Assembly (NCBI RefSeq): GCF_041146395.1
Contig: NC_090984.1
Location: 85,261,114-85,325,113, forward strand
DNA from: Eulemur rufifrons
Taxonomy: Eukaryota; Chordata; Mammalia; Primates; Lemuridae
Direction: 5' to 3'
DNA length: 64,000 nt
Shown: in pieces, positions 53,887 through 64,000 of the stretch
How positions within the stretch are numbered: the first letter of the stretch is position 1
Layout of the letters: every line of letters begins with the position of its first letter
Program-made: the position numbers and the translations under genes
The notes under the pieces: generated by a model
Databases searched by the model: none
Told to the model about the DNA's origin: nothing
The model's input: only the letters and a program-made list of their open reading frames with translations

Positions 53887-54212
53887 GCCAGATGCAGTGG
53901 CTCGCGCCTATAATCCTAGCACTCTGGGAGGCCGAGGCAGGTGGATCCTTTGAGCTCAGGAGTTCAAGACCAGCCTGAGCATGATTGAGACCCCCATCTC
54001 TAATAAAAATAGAAAAATTATATGGACAACTAAAAATATAGTTAACCGGGCATGGTGGTGCATGCCTGTAGTCCCAGCTACTCGGGACGCTGAGGCAGGA
54101 GGATTGCTTGAGCCCAGGAGTCTGAGCTTACTGTGAGCTAGGCTGATGCCACGGCACTCTAGCCTGGGCAACAGAGTGAGACTCTGTCTCAAAAAAATAA
54201 AAATAAAATAGA
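53887..54212 (+). mobile_element. Alu
   Basis: Sense dimer; imperfect target duplication around aaaatattgtaat. Confidence 0.9.
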
Positions 54213-55409
54213 AAAAAATGTTGTAATTATTCTCTTGTTTAAAATAATACAATCCACAAACCCATTCCAGTAATGTGCAAACAATTTCAGTATACTGAAA
54301 GTCTATAAAGAAATAGAGAGGACTGCCATATCTCTTCAGCTTTTTGGAACTCCCACTCTGCCCTCAGGAACAAGCACACCATTAGCAAGTGACCATCTGA
54401 CAGTGAGTGAGGATAACATTATCAACCATATAGTCAATATTAATAATTTTAATGTTTTATAATTTCTAGACAAATATAAATAGAAGTTAAATTTTCTTTC
54501 TACCTTGAAGACTACAACATTAGATGACATTCTGGACCATATATTGATGTGGCAGAACATAACATTTTATAAAAGTGGGACTTCTTGGGCATGAACTCGG
54601 TCCTCTAGCAAAAGAATAGCTATGTGAACTTTATGTAAAGCTATAATTCTGAGATAGATATAAAACAGTGACCAACCAGAAGATTTTCATTGTATTAACT
54701 CTTTAAGTACAGGTAAATGTGTGGAAAACTCAACTTGGGCAGTAATATTTTTCACTTTATTTTATGGACACCTGCAGGATTATTGGCATATATAAAAACA
54801 ATTTACTTAAAATCCAAAGACACTTTATTGGTACCTATTACATACAAGTTGGTAAGCCTTGCCAAAGTAAACCTGTTTTGTTAGAATGTAAACTTGTGTG
54901 GAAGAAGGCTGGAAATAAGTTCTCTGGGAGATTGTTCTGTAGCTTCATGGTCTGTTGAGTTTCAGCTGTATTTGGCATACTGATCTTTTTTCACTTTGAA
55001 ACATTAGTTTTCCTCCTGAAAATTATATTTGCTCATAAAAATCTGTTTCTTTTTAGTTAGCACTGGGCTAGAGACAAAGGTATTGTGTGATTTCTTCAAT
55101 ATGTACTATTTCTGTAAAACTGGCTTAGTAAAGACTTTTCAGGGATCATTTCTATAGTTCCTTACGACAGATGTTTCCCTAAACGTGTAGAGCACCAGAA
55201 ACCATGAGTTCTCTCCTGAGTGTGAAGCCAGCTCTTGGTGTTCTCTGCAACTGCTGTTTGGCATTGATCAGCTTCTCTTCCTTTGGGAAAGTTAAAGGGA
55301 GAGAGGGTGCAGTCTTACTGGTTTCCCTCCCCTCACCCCCCACCAAAAAAAAACTGGGTTAGGTGCTTGAACAAAACAATATTACCTAATTTTTGTTTAT
55401 TTTTTAAAT

Positions 55410-55640
55410 GAGGGTATATGTTAACATTTATCGAGTACTTAATATACTTAGGATCTGAGCAGACTACTTTATATGCGTTATTTCATTTAATCCCCAACAG
55501 CCCAATGAAATAGATAGCATCAATACCTCCATTTTACAGGTAAATGAACAGAGGTTTCAAGGTCATATGGCTGGTATGAATCAGAAACTGGACTCAAATC
55601 ATGTTTCTAATACCTGACATCACTCCACTGTGGAACTGCA
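55410..55640 (-). repeat. MIR
   Basis: 'cgttatttcatttaatcccc' and 'ccattttacaggtaaatgaa' are characteristic. Confidence 0.8.
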
Positions 55641-55726
55641 TCCTTGCCATATATGTGTGTAGAGATATTGAGAATATTAAAATGGTTATTGTGGTGTGAT
55701 GGGATTATGGATAGTTTTTACTTATT

Positions 55727-55755
55727 TTTATGTTTATCAAAATGATAAACATAAA
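55727..55755. repeat. Perfect inverted repeat (hairpin)
   Basis: Thirteen-base arms (TTTATGTTTATCA / TGATAAACATAAA) with a 3-base loop. Confidence 0.9.
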
Positions 55756-55849
55756 CACACATGTGGGTAAAAAATTAAATTGAGCTGAAAAGCTTAGATA
55801 AGCTAAGAAATGCCGCAGTCCCCTCCTACCCCATCCCAAAGGCATCTGT

Positions 55850-58060
55850 TTTCAAATCTTCTGTTTTTCTGATATTTACTTTCATATTTCTAAATAATAT
55901 GCTCATACTTCTCTTTCTTGATTCATCAATTTTTAGACATCTGTTGAGTTCCTCTTATGATTTATAAGAATTTACTTCTATCCTCCTTCCTCTCTCCATC
56001 TTCTTAGTACAATTATAGCACAATTTTGATGAACATGTAAATATTCACTGCTGAGCAGGTAGTTTTACAATTTTGTTTTCTTTCTTGTGTAATTTTTGAA
56101 TTTTTCTGTATTGAATTATTACATAATTTTTTTCCCATTTGTAATCTTGTCCTTTCAGTTGAATTTTCTAAAAATCAATTCCATTTTTTTCCCTCAAGAT
56201 CTTCTACCTTGGAGCCTTATATCCTTGGCTGTATGGGCTGCTCTCCAGCAGCTCCAGATACACCACCTCCTCGACTTCCTTTCTTCATCTGACTTCCTTT
56301 CTTCATCCTCCCCAGAATTCACATTTCATTTCTCTCCTGTATTGAATGTCTTGTTTTCTGTGTTACATGTCTTTGTTTGGGAGCTTACATCCTAATTTTA
56401 GAAGAGCACATCATTAAGTATGAAGTAAAATTGTCAATACTTTGCACATCTGAAAGTTTCTTTAGTTTATCCTTATATTTGATTGATAGTTTGGAGTTAT
56501 TTCTTTAAGATAGGAAGGAAACTAACCTCTAGGTTCTATTGTTGCTGAGAAACAAGATGCCATTCTATTTGCAGTCTTTTTTTTTTTGAGACAGTGTTTC
56601 ACTCTGTCGCCTGGGCTGGAGTACAGTGTTGTCATACAGCTCACTGCAACCTCAAACTCCTGGATTCAAGCGATCCTCCTGCTTTAGCCTCCCGAGTAGC
56701 TGGGAGTACAGGCGCATGCCACTATGCCCAACTAAATTTTCTACTTTTTGTAGAGATGGGATCTCACTCTTGATTAGGCTGGTCTTGAAGTGCTGGGCTT
56801 GAGCGATCTTCCCGCTTGGCTTCCCAAAGTGCTGGGATTTTAGGTGTGAGCCCCGCCAATTTGCAATCCTTTAATTATAACTTTTTTCTCCTTTCAGGAA
56901 GACTTAGTACTTCCTCTTTATCTCTAGGCTTCCAAAATTTTAGAATGATATACTTTAGTGTTCAGTAGACTCTTTTGATATGGAGGCTCATGTCCTTTAG
57001 TTCTGGGAAATTTTCTCACATAGTTTCTTTGATAATATCTCCCCTTCATTTTCTTGTTTTCTACAAAATGCTTGTATTGACCCTCTAATTTTTTTCTGTC
57101 TAGTTAACCCTTTTTTCCTATTTGCTATATTACTCCTTCAACTTACCCTCCAACTTTTCTGTTGAATATTTTATTTCAGCAATCATATTTTTTAAACTTT
57201 CTTATTTTTTTAAATGCCTGAATACGGAAGAGTAAAACTTTCTTATTCTCTTGTTGTCCTCCACCTCCTTTTTTGTAGCATCTTACTCATTCGTAGTTGT
57301 AATATTGTCTCTTACCCTGAAAGAAATCCATTTTTATTTTGTATTCCATCTGTGGTTACTATTTCCTCCAATTTCTATTTTGGTCTTTCGTTTATGTTAG
57401 AAACTTTCCTCAAAAGTCCGATGACCTGTGAGTATTATTCATATTCCAGAGTGCACACTGTACTGCCTGGAAAGCTGTTTGTGAGTGAGCAGGCAAGGCT
57501 TTTGGACATGTGAGCTTCACTGTGTGCTTGGGTGGCCGTCCAGCTTTTTATTGGAGGATTCCCAGCTGTCAGCATCAGTGGTTCTTTTCTCTTTGGCCAT
57601 TCTGTTTCTCCAGGAAAGTATCTTTCACTTTCCTATTAGGGAGGTAAAAGTATGGCTGCTGGAGTTCTAAGAGCTGGATGGAAGAAAGGAGCAAGGAACT
57701 TTTTATTTAGTCATTCTGTTCTTAGTCCCTGGCCTCCCGTCTATCCTCTGCTGTGTCTGGTGTCCAAAGTCCAGCTGCTCTTAGCTAGAATTTCAGCCAA
57801 CCTCTCCATTTTCTATCTTGTTCTCCACCCACACTTTCTGTAGCATCTAGTGCCTGTGGGTCCTGGTGTCACCTGCCTCTCCACTGCAGAGTCAGTTATT
57901 CCTCCTCCATTCATCTTCTGTCCTATTTTGTGACTCAGGTTGTAGATATCTGCTAGTTTCATTGCAGATGAGGTCTGTGGTATTTCATTTTTCCTTGTTG
58001 TTTTGGGCTGACTTCTGAGAGAAGGATGGGGCAAAAAGATTTTCATCCAGCCATTTTCCA
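55850..58060 (-). mobile_element. Old L1-like block, interrupted by an Alu
   Basis: The flanks of the Alu at 56572 read like one old interspersed repeat ('gttctgggaaattttctcac', 'gaaactttcctcaaaagtcc'). I take it for a decayed L1-related region in antisense, but this is not certain. Confidence 0.35.
56572..56860 (-). mobile_element. Alu, older type
   Basis: Reverse dimer with end gtgagccccgcc. Diverged. Confidence 0.85.
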
Positions 58061-58666
58061 ACTACAATTTCTAAGTAATTATTTCTTTTATAATTAAATA
58101 AACTAAAAAAGCTGTTCTCATTTTGGGGGGAAATTAAGTTACACTGCTCATTAAGAAATTTAGGAATTAGAAAGAAACAGTTACGACTAAGGAAGCATTA
58201 GAATCACTGAAAGATTTTATAAGGAGACTTAGTTATTTTTTTAGGTAACAAGAAGTTTGAGAGAGATTGAAGCCGGACCCTAGCAAAGGTGAAAATGTCA
58301 AGAACAGAGGTAGAGAGCTTAGCTCTGATATGGAAGTGAGGGAAGAAACACCACAATTTAGAGGTAGCAAGGAGGCAAGATTAGGGAGCTCATACTCGGT
58401 GGAGTAAAATTGTTCATACATCTAATAAACTGCTACTTTGATATTTATTTAGTAAATAAAAGCACCAGGCATTTTAAACCTTAATCAATGACTCTTTATA
58501 TTCTTAAGCCTACCTTGTTGCTTCTACTTATTTTTGTTCAGTGGAATTTAGTCTATGAACAGCCAAAGCATACTGTTGAATATAATGTTTCTTTTAAAAT
58601 TAGATAATAATTTTTCCCTAAGGATTTTAAAGGATTATATACCAGTGAGCTCAATAAATCAAAATA

Positions 58667-59119
<453 letters not shown>

Positions 59120-59224
59120 TAATAAGAACAATCACCAGCTGCTATTCAGTATTTAGAAATGGAGTACTATATATGGTGACTCTTTATCATTATGTCATAA
59201 TTTTTTTTTTTATAATATCTGTTT

Positions 59225-59506
59225 TCCTTTTATTTATTTATTTTTTTGAGACTGAGTCTCACTCTGACACCCTGGGTAGAGTGCAGTGGCATCATCATAG
59301 CTCACTGCAACCTCAAACTTCCTGCCTCATCCTCTGGAGTAGCTTGGACTACAGGTGCACTCCATGATACCCAGCTATTTTTTCTATTTTTCGTAGAGAC
59401 AGGGGTCTCACTCTCAGGCTAGTCTTAAACTCTTGCATTCAAGTTATCCTCCCGCCTTGGCCTTCCAGAGTGCTAGGATTACAGATATAAGCCACTGTAC
59501 CTGGCC
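59225..59506 (-). mobile_element. Alu
   Basis: Reverse dimer with small deletions, ending cactgtacctggccc. Confidence 0.87.
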
Positions 59507-59868
59507 CATTAGTTCACAGTTTTAAGCACTTGCCAATCATATTTGCTAATGTAGATGCTTGTTTCAAATCTTACTACTTTGAAAATGGATTCAGGTGTCT
59601 GTAGACATTACTTGACTGTTGAGATTTTTAATGTTCCTCCAACATAATCAGAAACTTAATCAGAATGTTCAGTATGACTGATTTTTTTTCAGTCATAAAA
59701 TTCAGCTTTCATTTGTGATTATAAGCCTCCTCCCCCCAATTCCTGGCTTAAATTTTATTACACATAAGAATACTTAAGTAAATTCCATCTGTGATCAATT
59801 ATTGTTACCATTAGTCTCTGTGAAACTCAGTATTTTACATTGTGAATTCTAGTATATCTTGCCAACTT

Positions 59869-59970
59869 CATATATTCCATATTTCCATTAAAAAGAAGAA
59901 TACAAGGGAGTATGTGTATTAAATGCCAAATTTTTATCCAATTTCATATTTTCTAAAAACTGCTTAGACT
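59869..59970. repeat. Direct repeat copy 1
   Basis: About 90-100 bases (aatgccaaatttttatccaa core), repeated at 60585-60690 with a few substitutions and a 3-base gap. Confidence 0.85.
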
Positions 59971-60159
59971 GGTAGAAAAGCTTTGTCCTATAGAAATGTA
60001 TCTGCTTGTTTTCAAATGATCAAGAATATAAGGGAGAGATCTCTCCAAAGCTATCAACTTGGCTTTTAATATGTGAAATTTTTTAAAGTTTCAAAGTGGG
60101 GACTGAAGGAAATCAAAATATTTTTCTCCAACAGATATTTCTTTGACATATTTTGAGAT

Positions 60160-60600
60160 GACTGCTGAGAAAGCCAGCAAACAGAAGTAACCCTGAAATC
60201 AGTCTCTTGTGGGAGAGATTTACATTTGTAGAGAAAATCTGCACTGGTTGAACAAGGTTTCCTCTGAGGCTTTCCCTTGTCCAGATCTAGGACAAATTAA
60301 CTTAGAGTCTGACACCTTTAAAGTTCTGAAGGAAACATTCACCATCTATTCTCTGTGAGAGGTTTCATCTACATAACAAGAACAACTTTGCTAGCCAAGC
60401 CTTTCTTCTCTCTCTCCCGAAACCCATCTTAACACTGTAACCTGATTTACCACCATAACCTGGTTTTGGCCATGTTCTGAGTGCTCATTTTTTTTTGTAA
60501 CCTCAAGATGGTATATAAATTTTTGAACCCCATTAGGAGTTGGGGTAATCAGTTTGTGGTTCTCCCCATGTGTACATTACTAAATTCATATGTCTTTTCT
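60160..60600 (+). mobile_element. Probable LTR-like block between the direct repeats
   Basis: Has 'tatataaattttt' TATA-like (60511 on) then 'ttctccccatgtgtacatta', a layout like the 3' half of an LTR. Termini and family are not resolved. Confidence 0.4.
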
Positions 60601-60690
60601 CCATTAAAAAGAATACAAGGGAGTGTGTGCATAAAATGCCAAATTTTTATCCAATTTTGTATTTTCTAAAAACTGCCTACTGCCTAAACT
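60585..60690. repeat. Direct repeat copy 2
   Basis: Partner of 59869-59970; the offset is 716 bases. Confidence 0.85.
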
Positions 60691-61315
60691 GATAGTGAAG
60701 TGGACCAGTTATTGAAATGAATTGACAACACTGTATTAAGAATACTTGGTTGGCATTTCTACTATTTGGTGGTGATTGTTTACTTAATAAATTCTTACAG
60801 CTTTACAACTTAAAATGGTTCATATTGTAATCAATAGGAAAGGAAATAAGGAGAGAGAGGTGAAGAAACCATAGGGTAATAGTTCACAGACACCAGCTCA
60901 CAGATTTGTGACTGTCTCCTACAAAGAATTCACTGGTCTGCTATGAAATAAGAAAAATGTGGTGAGGAGAAATGGGCATAACATATACTTCAAGATTAGA
61001 AATTATTCACAGTTGAGCATATATTATGGTTGATAGAAGAGGCTTGTCTTTTTCTGATCCACACTGAAAATTAGTTATGGGAAAGGAACTCAGACTCTTT
61101 ATGACACTATGAAACTATTAGTATATGGTAAAACAGTTTAAGTGGGAACAAAATATCTTGGGACTGCCTTCCAACATATCTAACAAACTCTTATTTTTTT
61201 CATGTACTAATTATGCTTTTTCATCTTGTATCTAATTGGGGCTTAATATATATATATAAAAAATAACTATACAAGGTGGATGACAAATGGTTAATGACTT
61301 TTTTTTCCCCCTTAG

Positions 61316-61407
61316 ATACCTCCAGAAAGTGCCCAGAAGAAACTTCCTGCCGGAAAAACTGAAAAAGAAGTATTTATAACATTGGAATTTGTGGATAATT
61401 TGTTAAA
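61316..61407 (+). other. SOCS4: SOCS4 5' UTR part of the coding exon
   Basis: A strong acceptor (T-rich tract, then CCCCCTTAG) ends at 61315. The 92 bases that follow lack any ATG before the SOCS4 start at 61408. Confidence 0.85.
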
Positions 61408-62730
61408 ATGGCAGAAAATAATGAAAATAATAGTAAAAATGTAGATGTAAGGCCCAAAACTAGTCGGAGTAGAAGTGCTGACAGAAGGGACGGTTATGTG
61501 TGGAGTGGAAAGAAGTTATCTTGGTCAAAAAAGAGTGAGAGCTGTTCAGATGCTGAAACATTAAATACAGTAGAGAAAACTGAAGGTTCTTTAAGGAGCC
61601 AAGAAAGGAAGCACAGCTGTTCATCTATCGAGTTGGACTTAGATCATTCCTGTGGGCATAGATTTTTAGGTCGATCTCTTAAACAGAAGCTGCAAGATGC
61701 TGTGGGGCAGTGTTTTCCCATAAAGAATTGTAGTAGTCGGCACTCTTCAGGGCTTCCATCTAAAAGAAAAATTCATATCAGTGAACTCATGTTAGATAAG
61801 TGTCCTTTTCCACCTCGATCAGATTTAGCCTTTAGGTGGCATTTTATTAAACGACACACTGCTCCTATAAATCCCAAATCAGATGAATGGGTAAGCACAG
61901 ACTTGTCTCAGAGTGAATTGAGAGATGGTCAGCTAAAACAAAGAAGAAACATGGAAGAAGATGTAAACTGTTTCTCACATACCAATGTTCAGCCCTGTGT
62001 CATAACCACCAACCATGCTTCTTGTAGAGGTCCTATGCCTGGCTCTGTGATGAACCTAGTTTCAAATAACAGTATAGAAGATAGTGATATGGATTCAGAT
62101 GATGAAATTATAACACTTTGCACAAGTTCCAGAAAAAGAAACAAACCCAAATGGGAATTAGATGATGAAATCCTGCAGTTGGAAACACCTCCTAAGTACC
62201 ACACGCAGATTGATTATGTCCACTGTCTTGTACCAGACCTCCTTCAGATCAATAACAATCCATGTTACTGGGGAGTTATGGATAAATATGCAGCTGAAGC
62301 TCTACTAGAAGGAAAACCAGAGGGTACTTTTTTACTTCGAGACTCAGCACAGGAAGACTATTTATTCTCTGTTAGTTTTAGACGCTACAGTCGTTCTCTT
62401 CATGCTAGAATTGAACAGTGGAATCACAACTTTAGCTTTGATGCACATGATCCTTGTGTCTTCCATTCTCCTGATATTACTGGGCTCCTAGAACATTATA
62501 AGGACCCGAGCGCCTGTATGTTCTTTGAACCACTTCTATCCACTCCTTTAATTCGGACTTTCCCCTTTTCCCTGCAGCATATATGCAGAACAGTTATTTG
62601 TAACTGTACAACTTACGATGGCATTGATGCCCTTCCAATTCCTTCTTCTATGAAATTATATCTGAAGGAATATCATTATAAATCAAAAGTTAGAGTACTC
62701 AGGATTGATGCACCAGAACAACAATGCTAG
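61408..62730 (+). CDS. SOCS4: SOCS4, suppressor of cytokine signalling 4, complete
   Basis: A 440-residue protein encoded in one exon, the same length as human SOCS4 and nearly identical in its C-terminal half. The start AAAATGG has A at -3 and G at +4. The N-terminal region (about 1-280) is basic and Ser-rich, with the block conserved in SOCS4/5 (HSCGHRFLGRSLKQKLQDAV). The SH2 domain runs from about residue 286 (CYWGVMDKYAAE) with the phosphotyrosine-binding motif FLLRDS (Arg311). The SOCS box starts at about 388: the BC-box SLQHICRTVI binds elongin B/C, and a Cul5-box follows with LPIP (409-412). The family recruits a CUL5 E3 ligase to phosphorylated receptors; SOCS4 is reported to dampen EGFR signalling. 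It acts in the cytoplasm. No damage is seen. Confidence 0.98.
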   Translation: MAENNENNSKNVDVRPKTSRSRSADRRDGYVWSGKKLSWSKKSESCSDAETLNTVEKTEGSLRSQERKHSCSSIELDLDHSCGHRFLGRSLKQKLQDAVGQCFPIKNCSSRHSSGLPSKRKIHISELMLDKCPFPPRSDLAFRWHFIKRHTAPINPKSDEWVSTDLSQSELRDGQLKQRRNMEEDVNCFSHTNVQPCVITTNHASCRGPMPGSVMNLVSNNSIEDSDMDSDDEIITLCTSSRKRNKPKWELDDEILQLETPPKYHTQIDYVHCLVPDLLQINNNPCYWGVMDKYAAEALLEGKPEGTFLLRDSAQEDYLFSVSFRRYSRSLHARIEQWNHNFSFDAHDPCVFHSPDITGLLEHYKDPSACMFFEPLLSTPLIRTFPFSLQHICRTVICNCTTYDGIDALPIPSSMKLYLKEYHYKSKVRVLRIDAPEQQC

Positions 62731-62830
62731 GATAAGAGTAGGAACGTGGGAATGATTGTATCCATATTTCCATTTAATATTTTTCTTATTATGCCACTTT
62801 AAATTTTTCTACAAAGGCAGTGGAGTCTAA

Positions 62831-62836
62831 AATAAA
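62831..62836 (+). terminator. SOCS4: Candidate proximal polyadenylation signal of SOCS4
   Basis: AATAAA about 100 bases after the stop codon. It may give a short 3' UTR isoform; untested. Confidence 0.4.
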
Positions 62837-63734
62837 CCTGCCCTAAATTTTACTTCAAGATCAGTTTTTCTTTTATGATACACTAATTGTTTAAGGTTAT
62901 ACACTAGAGGTTAATAGATATTTTTAACCAGGTCTTTGGTTTTTGTTTTTACCATGTAGAGTGTATACTTACATTTTTTCATTTCCTTAATTTATATATA
63001 CTCTTGGCATATTTGAAATTTGGTAGACATTGCCAACACATTTGAATATTCTGTATTTCATGCTTTAAAAAATAATCTTATGTCCTTTCCTACATGTAAA
63101 ATATTTTGTTAATATATGCCATCAGTATTCCTACACATAAAATATAGTTTCCGCATCCCCTTTTTCATTGAGTTTTAAAATTCTTCAGTAAAGCTGAGTG
63201 TTGTAATTCACTATCCATACTAATGTAATTGACTTCTGTTAACTTACTAATAGGGATGCTAAATGTAACAAAATGGTTTAAAGTCAAAACTTGATATGTT
63301 TTCATTTGAAATATAACTATAAAGCAGGATTACTAAATTTGATTAATCTGGTCAATGAGAATCAAAAGAAAACATAACATTCTGGTGGTGCATTTATTCT
63401 TCTATAATGTAGCCGTTATTTGTTATTCTTGAATAGGTCTTTGTTTCTCAACCTGGAAGAGTTAAACCATCTTCAAAACATAAATTTTGTTCCATTCTCA
63501 TTGGAAGTGTTAAAAATAATGATAATACCATTAGTAGCTAATAGTTACTAAAGTATTAAAGCAACTGTAGGTTTTTTTCTGTATTAACTTACAAACTATT
63601 GCTTCTATTTAGCCCTTTTATAGAAACTCAGAGCTGCTACTTTGGGGAAATTCCACAATTTATAAGCAGCCACAAATTTCCACTGGTAACCAAAGAGTAC
63701 CTAAGTCTTTTTTCATTATTTTAAGTTGAACTTG

Positions 63735-63740
63735 AATAAA
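63735..63740 (+). terminator. SOCS4: Candidate distal polyadenylation signal of SOCS4
   Basis: AATAAA followed by further AATAAA-like hexamers over the next 15 bases. Fits a 3' UTR of about 1 kb. Confidence 0.4.
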
Positions 63741-64000
63741 GATTGAATAAATAAACATGGAATTCAGTGTTCACGAAGCTTAATATCCTTTTTGATCTAC
63801 AAGTTTTAAATAATTATTCCTATCATCAGAAGTGGCTTCAAAAAGAGAAAGCCTTTTTACAGCTACATGGCTTATGCCATACAGAATAGTACTGGACAAA
63901 ATGGGTAATGTTTTAAATTTACTATCCCAAGAACAGGGCAGCATTTTTAGAAACATTAGTCCAATGTAACTAGTAAAGATAAATGGAGTGATATCCTATC

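Larger units (their letters stand above)
62731..64000 (+). other. SOCS4: SOCS4 3' UTR (continues off the right edge)
   Basis: An A/T-rich, repeat-poor stretch after the stop codon, as expected of a long 3' UTR. AATAAA signals lie at 62831-62836 (only about 100 bases after the stop) and 63735-63740. Which one is used cannot be told from sequence. No other gene is visible here. Confidence 0.7.

Noticed and set aside
61989..62204. Minus-strand ORF inside SOCS4
   Set aside because: It is a shadow of the SOCS4 coding frame on the other strand.

Overview
This is nuclear DNA of a primate, most likely a strepsirrhine and probably a lemur. About 26 Alu elements are present. Many carry the strepsirrhine-type middle segment (an A/T-rich insert after 'ctctactaaaaatagaaag') and the right-arm phrase 'gtgagctaggctgacgccac'. 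An L1 copy has a 3' end of the kind seen in lemurs. The species is an inference from these repeats; no species marker gene was read.

Two genes are arranged head to head. WDHD1 (AND-1/CTF4, a replisome hub) lies on the minus strand from about 46.75 kb down past base 1. I placed a non-coding first exon and 15 coding exons, encoding residues 1-687 plus two bases of codon 688; the exons for the rest of the SepB region and the HMG box lie beyond the left edge. SOCS4 lies on the plus strand: a non-coding first exon ends at 47126, an intron of about 14 kb follows, and the entire 440-codon reading frame sits in one exon (61408-62730), followed by 3' UTR to the right edge. The two genes share a CpG-rich promoter at about 46.5-47.2 kb with NRF1-, GC-box-, ETS- and E2F-like sites and a G-run tract.

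The remainder is intron filled with layered repeats: old L2 copies, MIRs, several antisense L1 fragments, hAT and Tigger DNA transposons (including decayed transposase genes), a solo MaLR LTR, other LTR-like stretches, Alus and microsatellites. The most structured region is 39.48-45.79 kb, where an L2 was split by a Tigger2-type transposon which itself later received an L1 tail and three Alus. A decayed Zaphod-like hAT transposase lies at 18.4-19.6 kb.

I found no operon, CRISPR array, RNA gene or previously undescribed system. The locus is an ordinary mammalian gene pair. The points worth checking are a GC-AG intron in WDHD1, short upstream ORFs in both leaders, the nested transposons, and an unexplained 90-bp direct repeat around an LTR-like block in the SOCS4 intron. 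Family names of repeats are from memory of consensus sequences and were not checked by a search.
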